A stretch of DNA of 64,000 nt from Polyodon spathula (GCF_017654505.1 NC_054540.1:35836554-35900553), one strand, 5' to 3'. Shown: positions 13,748-24,652, counted from the stretch's first letter. A program made the numbers and translations. Notes: generated by a model from the letters alone, not told the origin.

Positions 13748-15875
13748 TGCAGTTTATAAGGAGGTTAGACCTATTTAATTTCACTAAATCAGGGAAAGCA
13801 TGAGTGTTTATTTTATGAATGAAGCTATACGTGAGCATGCAAGTCACCTCGGCCCTGTCATATAAACAGTGCTTTATTATTGAAGTTGAAGGGAAATGGT
13901 AAACACTATTTGCAAGATATAAATGGTACAAGAAACCAAAATATAGAAATACACTTTTTTTATTGTCATAAATGAACTGCTAGCCAGGGTTAACTGTATA
14001 GAAGAACAACATTCAGAATTGCCGACCTGCAGAAAAGGGGGCGTGTCGCTCACATTCCTCACGCCAGCGTGGTTATCTTCTCATCTGGCCTCTAACCACT
14101 TTATTCTTCCTTCCCACAATTTCTTTCATTACACACCACATTCCCACTGTCCTTATTGTAATACAGACTACTCAAAATGTCGGAGAAATTCATAATGATC
14201 GCTTTCACAGTCTGAAGCCATGTATATCTCCCTTCTGTTCCTGGTATATAGTTCCCCTAATGACATCACGCCAACTTCGTGCATCATCGGTGCGATGTTG
14301 GTATTTTCTGGAATTACTGATTGTTTTAGGTCTCTCGGTGCCAAAAAATGGATCATGGAGATTTAATTTCTTGCTCATTGTGAAAGTAAACCAAGTCCAC
14401 AAAAACAGCAAATGATTCCCACACCGCAGACTTGCATTTTTCTGTGAGTTTCTGTTCATGCAATTTGTTTTTCTTTTCATGTCCTCCATAAACAAAGCCA
14501 TTACTCCGACTTTAAGAATGATCTAAAAGAAACCCCTTCGATATGGGTCATGCGTGTCTGCTGCTGTGCTCTGCAAGCCATGTCATGTACTACTGGGGGA
14601 AGCCAATCCACACAACAGGAATTATAAACAATGATTTTAGTACGAAAGAGAGCCTCTTTATTGTAATCAACATTTTGTGTATTACTGAGTAAACAAAAAT
14701 CGGACCCGACCCAAATGTTGCGTGACAACTGTTGACCCAAAAACCCGTTCAGTACGAGTCAGGTCCTGGGTCCTTAGATCCAGGTAGACCCATGAAAACC
14801 TCTACCTAGTACAACCAGGTTTCAAACCAAAGGGCTCCTGACCACAGGACACACTGCACTACACAATGCAGTGTTTTTACTGGATGAGACCACTTGGGAT
14901 CTTCTGTGCAGTTTAATAAATCGCACAAATGTTCCTGGCCGCAATCACCGACAAATTAAACAGCCCTGATCAAAAAAGTATTCGGGAGAGACATATCCAT
15001 TCACTCATGGCCAGAACTACCCCCCCCCCCCCCTTCCCCCTTTCCTATGTGATTACAGCCATGTGTGTACTGTTGAAGGTTTGGTTTATTGTGCTCTTGA
15101 TTGGTTCTGCCCTTCAGATGAGATGTCAGCCCCAATGTCCACTATCTGATCTCATCATTCCACAGATACCCCATCACATTTCTGTTTCTGAAAATATGAA
15201 TTATAGATCAAGCAAATAGCAGGATAAAACAAAGCTGAAAACAATTCCATGAGAGAGTTACTACAATGGGAAACCCCTGGTATTGCAGTGGTCACAGCAA
15301 GGTATTTCACAGCAGCACATTTCACAGGGCTTACTCAGAGCACGCAGCTGGAAACGAACTTGGACTTGAAGAATCAGACAAGGCGGCATTTGTTATGTCT
15401 TAAGAGTTCAACGTAAACAGTGGAAAAGTAAACCCAGGAAAGAAATACCTCGCATGCTCGGTTTACTTCATCTTCCTGCTTTAGGCTCATTCTCATTCCT
15501 AGATAATTTAACCCCTTGCTTTTGACCAATGTTACTATTTGTTAGAGTAAATTAACCAATGAGTGAATAAGTACAACTAGAGGTAGAATGACAAAAAATA
15601 AGTAAAATAAGTAAAATGAATAAAAACAAAATTAATAAAAACAGTTGAATACATCGACTAGTCGCCACCTTAAATATTTAAAAAGTCACATACTTTGGGA
15701 ATGTCTGGTGTTCTATTTGTGAACTTACTGCTTCGAAATTATATTGTGCACTATATTATGGAAAACAAGATATTTCTTGTGACAGGTATCACTTCAGTAT
15801 TAGGTCATTTAGCGAGTTGTTTCCTTCATTTGTGGTTGATTTTACTGCAAATAAACAAATGAGGATGCAGGATGG

Positions 15876-16072
15876 CAGGGTAGGTGTTGTGTGTGCAGGG
15901 CAAAAAGAGTATGTAACACATACACACATAGTGACAGCATTCTGAAGGTGGTCAAATGCTGATTTTGATGACCTTGGATCTCATTTTTCTCCATTAGGGA
16001 GATGTCTTTGACAAACACTATTATAATTGAAACTGGCTTAAATAAATTGAATTGACATTAGGGATTTAACAA
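15876..16072 (+). repeat. Diverged interspersed repeat, copy A
   Basis: Shares an ordered series of blocks with 17,930-18,095: GGCAGG(G)TAGGTGTTGTGTG, a C-T-G-A-A-G-G-T-G-G-T block, TTTTTCTCC, a GGGAGATG-type block, then GGGATTTAACAAC-like sequence. Both are in the same orientation, about 2.05 kb apart, on either side of an adipor2 exon. The family is unknown to me. Confidence 0.6.
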
Positions 16073-16938
16073 CATGTGCAATTCTTAAATAGAAAATCCA
16101 AGCCAGACGTGGAATATACAAAACCAACAGTGTGACACGAGGAATGGGCAGCTGCATTTGGAAGCATGTCAGATCCAGCTGCCATGAATGGAAGAAATAC
16201 CCATTCAAATATCACTAATAATAAAACATTATAAAAATAGTCGTGGTGATGGCATGAGCTCATTGCTTTGCCGTGTCAATGTTTCCACTTGTTCAAAATG
16301 AATAAGTGAATTAGCCCAGGTTCCCATAAAGCCATCCCTCCCCAAATGAATACTCCGGCTCAGTGACCCTGCTCCCGAGTCATGGTCTACTGGCTGTGTC
16401 TGTAGCCCAGGCCTCAGGTGCACGCGGTTCCCCGGCATCTGGTTTCAATCAGCAGGCCTGAAAATAGACTTGCTCTCCTTAATAAGACACAGTAGCGCTT
16501 CCGTTTCCCTGGAGTCACTACTCAAGCCCTGTGACAGGTGATGCTTTTCAACATGCTGCCAAAGACAACCAGCCCTGAAATACACGCTTTGAGAGAAAGC
16601 GCTTACCCTCCCATCAACGCTGTGGAATACAGCACTTACTCCTGTTATTCTGTTTCCAGCTCATGAGTGGTGGGTTTTCAAACAGTAAATGGCTGTTTGC
16701 AGCAAGCACAAAGCTTTCAGGGCTTGCATGCACTTCGTCAAAATAGTATTTGGTCAGCTTAACAATTTTTCAATCTCTAATTTATTCTATTTCAATTCTC
16801 TTTTTTTTTTTCCTGAATTCGAGCGGCAACACACACAATATGCCCTTGATGTGTGCAATATTGCCATATAGAGCCAAGGCAGGGTGCCAGGCCCCTGCCC
16901 AGATATTTTTAATGTAGTACAGAGAAATAGGACCTTAC

Positions 16939-17132
16939 CCAGATGTCACACTTTCCAGGGAAGTACCTCTCTGGGATGCGGGCGGCGTACAAACAGGCTC
17001 CGGTGATGTAGAGTGTTGCCATGAGGAAGAGCCAGCCCATCTGGCCCATGGTGGTTGCCCTCAGGAACCCCTCCGAGATCATGAAGTGAAAAGTGGGTAC
17101 CAACCCGCTCAGCCCCAGACCCACAAACAAAC
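16939..17132 (-). CDS. adipor2: adipor2 exon (transmembrane 5-6 region)
   Basis: 194-base exon. The acceptor AG precedes it and the donor GTAAGG follows at 16,938. It completes the split Gly codon begun at 22,820 and ends after a whole Trp codon. It encodes LFVGLGLSGLVP, two hydrophobic segments, then YAARIPERYFPGKCDIW. The PGKCDIW ending and the ISEGF motif match ADIPOR2 rather than ADIPOR1. The product is a seven-helix membrane protein with a cytosolic N-terminus; known family members bind adiponectin and have zinc-dependent ceramidase activity. No break is seen in this exon. Confidence 0.95.
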
Positions 17133-17929
17133 CTTTAGGGAACACCAGAAACAGTTAGAGCATTCTCAGTGAAGTGTCTCTGTCTGATGTTGCTGTTAGA
17201 TTTATAGAATGCACCCCTTTCATAGTCAGTCAAAACAAAACTATAGATGCTTCTCTAGAAGGAACGTTTAGGTTTTCTTCCAATCTCAGTGTGGTATTTC
17301 GACTTATGTCTAAACATGATGGAACATATTTGGACATCTGCTGAAGCAACTAGTTGATTGCTAAGTTTAAGCAATTTTTTCAAGTTGATCTAATAAAACT
17401 CATTTTGACATTGTTTTGCTTTAACATTGGAATGTTTCTTCTAACTAGTTGTGTAAAGTGGGCTTGTGTGTAAGGGTTAAGGAACCAGTACTCTCAGGAG
17501 ACTTTGCTTCAGCACAGGTCCCTCAGATTCGCAATAAACAAAACAAAAAAAGAAAAACATATGCATCAGCGTTTATGACCTCAGTATGTTACTCAGGCAT
17601 ACTAGTCTTTCATAGCAGTCTAATGAACGAAAGCCCAAGGAAACCACAGTAACATGGTCTAATCAACAGCTGATGACCATGCATGTTTATTTATTTTTTT
17701 ATGAAATATGATACAAACACATATTTAACAGATATTGCATTACTACAATGCATTACATTCAGGTTTGAAAATAAGTGGTCCTTCAATTCTCATGAAAAAG
17801 ACCCCCAGGCAAGACTATGCATTTATATATTGGTCATAAAAGACTTGAAAACTTAAGTTCACAATGGCCATGACAATGGAGCTAGTTTATGACCAATAAT
17901 CGTTTAAAGTCCAATAAACTATAAACCAG

Positions 17930-18095
17930 CAGGGCAGGTGTTGTGTGCATGCAAAAGCAGCACTATGTAAGCCTGAAGGTGGTAAAAATGCCCATTTGGA
18001 TAACAGTTTACACCTAATTTTTCTCCTTATGGGGGATGACTTTGTAAAATAACACTAGTATCATGTATAAGCTTGTTTCAAGGGATTTACAACTA
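17930..18095 (+). repeat. Diverged interspersed repeat, copy B
   Basis: Partner of 15,876-16,072 (see that entry). Several small indels separate the copies, so the family is old. Confidence 0.6.
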
Positions 18096-18278
18096 ACCAA
18101 AATAATTACTATAATGAATCTGAATCTTTGCAAGTCAGGAATGCAGTGCATTGCCCAGCAGCACTGGGAAATGTTTTTCTTGTAGTAGGTTTTATATATT
18201 TTTTTTTTATGGAAAAAGGGTAAAGTAAATGTGAATTGATGAACCAATTCCAGTTTCTTTGGTGTTTTCCAGCATTTC

Positions 18279-18310
<32 letters not shown>

Positions 18311-18313
18311 TTG
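18279..18313. repeat. (TTTA)n microsatellite
   Basis: About eight TTTA units in the adipor2 intron. Confidence 0.95.
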
Positions 18314-19764
18314 TTAAATCAGGGGAGTTTTAAAATCTGGTTTTATCAGTTAAAACCAAAAATCAGAAGCCCTAATTATAATACAACTGCAGTTGACATA
18401 TGCTTAAGGTCATGTGGTATTTGAATTAGTCATATGCTATGTACTTAATGCACACTCTTCTGTCTTGTTTTCTTGTGTGTGGTGGTTGTAGTTCAGTTCT
18501 AAAATATATTAAAATGTGTTAATAAAGAAATATCCCTGGCTTGTGTTAACACATCTATCTAGAAATGGGGGTTGTGAGAACAAAAACAAACCATCCCCGA
18601 GGGCATAGTCTAGGGGGTTGAATTGTTTGTAAACCAAGTAAAAAATGAAAATTATCTGTAACAGATATGTACAGAGGATAACAAAGTGCCAGTAAAAGGC
18701 AAAGGGTGCCGTTAGAATTTGCTTTTCACTTAACATTTTTCAGCCCGCAACATTGCATTTTCAGGAGGTAGGAGTGGTGGTGGCCGCAGAATTGAAAACT
18801 CAAGCTCACAGGGATGCTGAATTCTCAAAAACAGACTTGGATCATTAAAAAACATGGTTCCTGGTCTGAAATGACTTTAATGCATGCACAATATACACTG
18901 CTACGTCGTGTATCATTTTAAAGCTTATAACCTGTAGAATAATATTTGTTTTACATTTCTATGTCAATTGCACTCAAAAGGCAGCTTGCCCTTCAAGCTG
19001 TTGAGTTGACACAGTGTTTTGAAGCATGCACTGTGTTTGTCAGGACTTTGATATCAATCCTTTTACAGGTCAGCTTATGCTTTACTAGGAAAGCAGGAGA
19101 AGTCTCTAGATATACTGTCGCACACTGGAAACATGGATGTCCAGATAAATAGAGCATGCATTCTATATCACAGTGGCACTAGAACAAACACTTTTTAAAA
19201 ATTAAACTTAGTAAGAACTGCTGCTGCTTCATGTGGTGCACTGATTGCTGTTTGAGAAAAGCCCGAGAGACAATGTATAAATGTGGCATACGGACATACA
19301 TATGACTAGATATCCTCATCAGTCCCTTATCTATTTAAAATAGATGTTGGTATTTTATTATAAACCATACATGCAGTAGGCTTTTTGGTGCTGGGACCTA
19401 GAATGCATTGTTACGATTAAAATGTGAAGGCAGTATGCATTCTTGTACCCATAACTAAAAAAAAAAAAAAAACACTACTTAATAAATCAATGGTTATGTA
19501 ATAGCCTCGTTACCAGAGATGTGCATCCACTGTGGAGGATAATATAGAAGTGCACTAAAGGCAAATAACAACAAAAAATAAATAAAAAGCTGTTTTCATA
19601 CATCACAGCAATAGCCACTAATGGGATGACGCAGTTCAGTTATGGTAATGTGGCTTCGGATGTTTGCAGTGTTTAAGCTTCAGAGTGTTTAATTACAAAA
19701 TACAACATTAACTGGAGTTATGCCTTATAGTGGAAAACTGTTGCCCTTACTGTTGAAAAAAGTG

Positions 19765-19765
<1 letters not shown>

Positions 19766-19834
<69 letters not shown>
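19766..19834. repeat. (TA)n microsatellite
   Basis: About 69 bases of uninterrupted TA alternation in the adipor2 intron. Confidence 0.97.
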
Positions 19835-19841
<7 letters not shown>

Positions 19842-19964
19842 CTATGTGTGTATGACATGCAGCTTTTTTTCTTACATTAGAATTGTAATGATTCAAAATG
19901 TGTTCTTTTTGTTAAAGTTCTGATACAACCTTTGAATGTAAACATTAATCTCTCTTTCCTACTT

Positions 19965-20090
19965 TCACCTGAAGAAGAGACCTTTGAGGTCCTGAAAGCT
20001 TGTGAATAATTATTATTTAGGTTAGTCCAATAACAGGTATCACTTCTCCTTCTCTTTGTCTATCATCTCTGGACTAATGCGGCTACGATT
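19965..20090 (+). repeat. Retroelement 3' tail (possibly Penelope-like)
   Basis: Contains CACCTGAAGAAGAGACCTTT, then GAGGTCCTGAAAGCTTG and a GTTAGTCCAATAA block before GGTATCAC. This phrase recurs at 3' ends of fish retroelements. The CTGAAGA-hairpin-GAAA arrangement also resembles a hammerhead ribozyme core, as carried by Penelope-like elements. No coding is left. Assignment is tentative. Confidence 0.45.
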
Positions 20091-20240
20091 TCATCTATCT
20101 ACAAACTATCTTAGAAATACTGGGCAAAAGTTTAGAGTAAGTCATTACTAATGGGACTCCCTTGACCTTTTTATCTCTATTTTTATAATCTAGAAGATCA
20201 TCTCTTTTTAGTTTACCCACTTTTCTTAACTCTGTCTCTG

Positions 20241-20243
20241 TAA
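20241..20243. other. Target site duplication TAA (left)
   Basis: TAA immediately before the CACTA terminus, repeated immediately after the other end at 22,655-22,657. Confidence 0.75.
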
Positions 20244-20388
20244 CACTATGTAACACAATTTTTGTTCCTGGGTAGTAAGTGTTATTTCCTAATTGCTTAT
20301 GCCTCAAAAGTATAGAAAATGGCTGTTATTCCCCACAAACTTTGCTTTTGTGACCAGGACAGTGATATTTTGAAATTTACCTATTTCC
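20244..20388 (+). repeat. Terminal inverted repeat, left
   Basis: Inverted match of 22,502-22,654. It covers CACTATG, the GTTCCTGGGTAGTAAGTG block, a long identical middle and GTGACCAGGACAGTGATA up to CCTATTTCC. The main length difference is an A-rich run in the right copy. Confidence 0.9.
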
Positions 20389-20504
20389 AATGAGAAAACG
20401 GGCGAATGTGTCTTTTCGTTCACATAAAGTCAGAAAAAAACAACATATGAATCCAAATTAACATGTATTTATATTAAAGTAATACAAAAATGACTACAAA
20501 TGAT

Positions 20505-21985
20505 TTAGAAGTGAGTAGTTTTTTTAGATTTACGATTATACTGTAAATCACTTTCACGAATCAGCCCCCAAATGTAGTCTCTCATCATGTTCTCGTTATA
20601 CTGTCCTTGGTATCGGCGTTCAAAGTCCAGTATATCCTGGTGGAAGCGCTCACCTTGCTCCTCAGAGTACGCTCCCATGTTCTCCTTGAATTTGTCAAGA
20701 TGAGCATCAAGGATATGGACTTTGAGGGACATCCTACAGCCCATTGTGCCATAGTTCTTCATCAGAGTCTCAACCAGCTCCACATAGTTTTCGGCCTTGT
20801 GATTGCCCAGGAAGCCCCGAACCACTGTGACAAAGCTGTTCCAAGCTGTTTTCTCCTTACTAGTGAGCTTCTTGGGGAATTCACTGCACTCCAGAATCTT
20901 CTTTATCTGTGGTCCGACGAAGACACCGGCTTTGACCTTTGCCTCAGACAGCTTAGGGGAGAAGTCTTGAAGGTACTTGAAGGCTGCCGACTCCTTATCT
21001 AGAGCTCTGACAAATTGTTTGATAAGGCCCAATTTGATGTGCAGTGGTGGCATCAGCACCTTCCGGGGGTCCACCAGTGGCTCCCACTTGACGTTGTTCC
21101 TCCCCACAGAGAACTCGGTCCACTGTGGCCAGTCCCGCCTGTGGTAGTGCGCCTTGGTGTCCCTGCTGTCCCAAAGGCAAAGATAGCAGGGAAACTTGGA
21201 AAAACCACCTTGGAGACCCATCAGGAATGCCACAATTTTGAAGTCTCCTATGACCTCCCAGCCGTACTCATCATACTTCAAGGCGTCCAGCAAAGTCTTG
21301 ATGCTGTTGTAATCCTCTTTGACGTGCACCGAGTGAGCCAGGGGAAGAGACGGGTACTTGTTACCATTATGAAGCAGCACGGCTTTGAGGCTTCTGGATG
21401 AGCTGTCAATGAAGAGGCACCACTCATTCTGGTTACAGGCGATTCCGATTGCCTCGAACAGACTGGTCACATTGTGGCAGAAGCAGAGCCCATCTTGACG
21501 GGTGAAGGAGCTGGAAAAAGGTTGGTGACGCTTCCCCTGATCTGCGACTTGCACACTTTCATCCAATAAGTTCCACTGCTTGAGCCTAGACATCAAAAGC
21601 TCGGCATTGGACTTAGTGAGACCAAGATCTCTAATCAAGTCGATGAGGTCTTTTTGGTTGGGGTAGTATGGGTTTCTCTCCTCAGCTCCACCTCCGAAAT
21701 TGTCATCTGGATCTACAACGTCTTCCTCGCTCTCTGACTTGCTGCTCTCTTCTAAAGATGGCTGCTCTCTCTCCGGAGGAGTGGGTACGGGGAGCTCATG
21801 GCAGTGTGGCACCGGGGCGATGGATGAAGGAAGGTCCGGATACGTGATAGCAGGTGCATTCTTGCCAGTCTGACGTTTGGAAGGGTCCACCATGCAGAAG
21901 TAGCAGTTGCTTGAGTGGTCAGTGGGTTCCCGCCAAATTCTTGGGATAGCGAACTTCATGGCTCTCTTTTCCCCTCTGTACCATC
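20505..21985 (-). CDS. Transposase-like protein, exon 2
   Basis: 1,481 bases from a TGTAG acceptor to TAA; it completes the Gly codon split with exon 1, giving 562 residues in total. It begins GWYRGEKRAMKFAIPRIW. Motifs in whole-protein numbering: CYFC (97-100); a serine/acid-rich linker (about 125-175); LFIDSSS with Asp263; GDF with Asp317, then FPCYLC (336-339) and WDSRDTKAH; PPLHIKLGL (His385); KVHILDAH (His493); SEEQGERFHQD (Glu511-515, His518). The order Asp, then G-D-x(about 17)-C-x2-C, then a late Glu resembles the DDE core of CACTA/KDZ transposases. I infer a transposase. The same protein family occurs as unnamed proteins in many fishes and invertebrates. No stop or frameshift interrupts it. 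Confidence 0.8.
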
Positions 21986-22137
21986 CTACAAAAATACATT
22001 TATTTCACCCATGACTAATGTGTAAGAGATTCTCGCATTTTTAAATTAAAACATTTTAAAATTAAAAACTTTTACAATTTTAAAAATTTTAACAAATTTT
22101 ATAACATAAAATTCCGAGCAACAATTGTCCATCTTAC

Positions 22138-22345
22138 CTTCCAGAGTTTTTCTCCAGTGCTCGCAGATGAAATGAGGGGCCCAGGGTTTGTCTTGATCCC
22201 CGACAGGCATGCTGAAATATGCCTTGTAGGCCTCACACATCTTAGCAGATGCTTCCACTGAGTACTTTCTCGCTCTTGTCTTGATAAATTGGCCGCAGAC
22301 ATAGCAAAATAAGTCTGCCGGATTCTTGCAGCCTCTTGATGCCAT
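22138..22345 (-). CDS. Transposase-like protein, exon 1
   Basis: 208 coding bases from ATG (22,345) to the donor GTAAGA (22,137 downward). It encodes 69 residues plus the first base of a Gly codon. It starts MASRGCKNPADLFCYVCGQF, with a C-x2-C pair at residues 14 and 17, and ends FICEHWRKTLE. With CYFC in exon 2 this looks like an N-terminal zinc-binding domain. Residue 64 is Trp where a second C-x2-C would need Cys, which may weaken zinc binding in this copy. This ATG is the only one that gives the conserved start and is about 75 bases from a TATA box. Unspliced reading would add an unrelated AT-rich tail. Confidence 0.78.
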
Positions 22346-22418
22346 CTCTTTAAAATGCAGATATGTGTCAACTTAGGCAGCTGGAACTAAACTGAACTGG
22401 TGGGCTTAAGGCCCCTGT

Positions 22419-22426
22419 ATTTATAC
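22419..22426 (-). promoter_or_regulatory. TATA box of the transposon gene
   Basis: TATAAATA on the minus strand, about 75 bases upstream of the exon 1 ATG and inside the inverted-repeat boundaries. The position fits a promoter with a short leader. Confidence 0.5.
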
Positions 22427-22501
22427 TACTATTTATATTACTGGAAAGTTCTAGAAGTTACTCCAAGTTTACTCAGCACTGAATCTATCTGGAATGTTCT
22501 C

Positions 22502-22654
22502 GGAAATAGGTAAATTTCAAAATATCACTGTCCTGGTCACAAAAGCAAAGTCTGTGGGGAATAATAGCCATTTTCTATACTTTTGAGGCATAAGCAATTA
22601 GGAAATAACACTTACTACCCAGGAACAAAAAAAAATAAAATTTGTTACACAGTG
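22502..22654 (-). repeat. Terminal inverted repeat, right
   Basis: Inverted match of 20,244-20,388. It ends CACAGTG before the TAA duplication. Confidence 0.9.
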
Positions 22655-22819
22655 TAATTCTTTCTTTGTATCCGCTAAGATTTGTTTTTAATATATTTCT
22701 TTGTTTTACATAGGCACTTTCTTTAGAGCATATTCTTCTCTGATGTAAATAGTTCCACAGTACTCTGCAACACTTTAGGTAGAGATGCATTGTCCTTCCT
22801 CCCTGCAGTCAAAACTCAC

Positions 22820-23007
22820 CTGCTCTGACCCCCCGGTACTGGGGTGTGGCAAAGAAATCACACTGAGACACCACAATGGCAGAGATGCCGAGCACACAGA
22901 TGACCATCAGGTAGATGACGCAGGGCTGTGGGGAGCAGTAGAAGGAGTAATAGAGCCAAGGAACAAAGCTCCCCACGATCAGGAAAGCGATGCCCGAGTA
23001 GTCTAGT
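22820..23007 (-). CDS. adipor2: adipor2 exon (transmembrane 3-4 region)
   Basis: 188-base exon. It begins by completing a Lys codon and ends with the first base of a Gly codon before GTGAGT. It encodes LDYSGIAFLIVGSFVPWLYY, where the Asp is the zinc-coordinating aspartate equivalent of human AdipoR1 Asp208. CSPQPCVIYLMVICVLGISA follows, then ATPQYRGVRA. The ATPQYRGVRAG motif is the ADIPOR2 form. One oddity: the normally conserved S-Q-W-D reads S-Q-C-D (codon TGT at 22,860-22,862). Confidence 0.95.
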
Positions 23008-23650
23008 CTGGAAAACAAGTTTTACAAAGTTAGAGAGTAACACTGAGCTACAGCTTATTCTTTAATGATTATAGTACAGTTTCAATTGTATAAACATTAA
23101 AATCAAAAGATATACATTGTAAAAATAAACATTGGACAAGATATCTACAAACAATGTGACTGTATGTTATAAAGTAAGGAAACTGATAAAGGATTCTCTT
23201 TAGCTCTTTGTGTTGTTACAATGGGAAACAATTTCTAACAGAAATCACCCAGGGGTGGACACAACACCTAAACCTGGTGTCATAAAAAGGGGACAAACTT
23301 TTTTTCACCGTTAAAAACATTGACAAAGACTACTAGTGAGAAGTCTCTTTCTTATTACACATATCCTACCACTGAATGAAGGATATGAAGTCATATAATG
23401 ATTGAAATTTTCCTTGCTATGAATGATGGCAGTTTTAAGCAGCTTGTGGAATAACAAAAAAGTCTTCCGCTTCTACTACCCCTGGGGATTTTTCCATAAT
23501 CATACTGCTCATACATGTGTCTCTCCAATTACCAAAGTTTCTGCTATAAATGTACATTTCTTTTTCTTCCCAAAACAGCAGCCAAAAGTGAACTTTGGGG
23601 GGGGGGGGGGGGTTTGCCATTTATCAGGAAGTATGTTCCAAAATACTTAC

Positions 23651-23837
23651 TTGGAAAAGACACGAGAGACCCCTTCTGAGTGGCAGTACACTGTGTGGAA
23701 GAGCCAGGAGAAGGACAGGCAAAGGATGGCCCCCAGAAAGAACATGCCGATCACCACCTTCTCCTGGACGGGCGCCACAAAGGACATGTTGGGCCGGAAC
23801 ATGTAGAAGATGCCGAGACACAAGAAGAACAGGCAAC
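23651..23837 (-). CDS. adipor2: adipor2 exon (transmembrane 1-2 region)
   Basis: 187-base exon between a CACCAG acceptor and the donor GTAAGT. It encodes GCLFFLCLGIFYMFRPN, then SFVAPVQEKVV, GMFFLGAILCLSFSWLFHTV and YCHSEGVSRVFSK. The His in SWLFHTV corresponds to the zinc ligand His191 of AdipoR1 (His202 of ADIPOR2). FFLCLGIFYMFRPN distinguishes ADIPOR2 from ADIPOR1. The short intron to the next exon (23,008-23,650) carries a 16-G run at 23,597-23,612. Confidence 0.96.
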
Positions 23838-24652
23838 CTGGTGACGGGGGAGATGAGGGCTTAATACAACATGTCACACATTCTGGTAGCATCATTATCA
23901 ATTATAGGTAAACTACCTCCAAAGGTAATCTGAACTCTCAAAATAGTAACAATATCAGAGCTGTCCAACCTTTCTGGCTAAAAGAGCCATTCTGTTTACA
24001 AAAGTGATTTTGCCACTAAAAAAAAAATCTTCTTGTTTACACACATCAATTTTGCTACAATTTGACTGCATTACTAGCCACGTTAACTGTCTTGTGCAGA
24101 ACTCTACTCCCATTTCACAAAAAGTAGACTGCTATACTTTCTGTAGGGGTGTTATCTCTGGAATGAGCTGTGCTGTCAATGTCAGCTTAGGGCAATAATA
24201 AACAAAAAAACCTGCACCCAATTTCACCATAAATTACAATTGCGATACACTCGATAAACAGGTACATTGTAACTGCATTTGTAGTTTGATCAAACTGACA
24301 AAATTCACTATAAATAAAATAGTCCTTGCCAGTAACTTACCATTTGGTTACATTGCTGTCAGCAGACTGTTGCTGAAAGTTTTGATCTGTGTGAACGTGC
24401 CTCTACTAACTGTTTAATTAATGCTTTGTGCATGAGGAATGCCTGTTTTTTTTTTTAAATGAACTCCTCTGTGTGAGACTGCCTGCTTCAAACTACTGTT
24501 CAATAGACTGTTTAACTTGAGGCATGAATACAGGCTTCAACCTAAGACTACAGATTGCCCTTGCAGTCTTGTCAAACAAACATTTAAATGGGAAACTTCA
24601 AGAAAGCCATACTGTGGAGCACAAATAGCCATTGTACAACCAGGAACTTTAA

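Larger units (their letters stand above)
12632..16938 (-). other. adipor2: adipor2 last intron (4.3 kb)
   Basis: The intron starts GTAAGG at 16,938 and ends AG at 12,633-12,632 on the minus strand. It holds an (AAT)n tract with an L2-type tail (13,690-13,746), a poly-C run near 15,020-15,033, a GGGTCGGG-type hAT-like remnant around 14,695-14,830 and one member of a diverged repeat pair (15,876-16,072). No other exon was recognised. Confidence 0.85.
20244..22654 (-). mobile_element. Complete CACTA-type DNA transposon
   Basis: A 2,411-base element. The left end reads CACTATGTAACA and the right end, inverted, reads CACTGTGTAACA. A TAA duplication flanks it (20,241-20,243 and 22,655-22,657), fitting the 2-3 base target duplication of EnSpm/CACTA elements. 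Inverted repeats are about 145 and 153 bases long. Inside is a single minus-strand gene with two exons (20,505-21,985; 22,138-22,345), unbroken for 562 codons. A truncated relative lies at 1-190. The intact ends and reading frame point to recent insertion. Placement in EnSpm/CACTA rests on the termini and on weak protein motifs. Confidence 0.85.
17133..22819 (-). other. adipor2: adipor2 intron (5.7 kb)
   Basis: Begins GTGAGT at 22,819. It hosts the complete CACTA-type element (20,244-22,654), which lies in the same transcriptional orientation as adipor2, plus microsatellites and one copy of a diverged repeat. The rest shows no gene. Confidence 0.85.

Noticed and set aside
20607..21401. Long open frames on the plus strand across the transposase exon
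   Set aside because: They are antisense shadows; the minus frame has splice sites, family motifs and full length.
22046..22137. Extension of the transposase exon 1 frame past the donor
   Set aside because: The extra residues are AT-rich and unlike the family; the spliced frame joins the conserved motif exactly.
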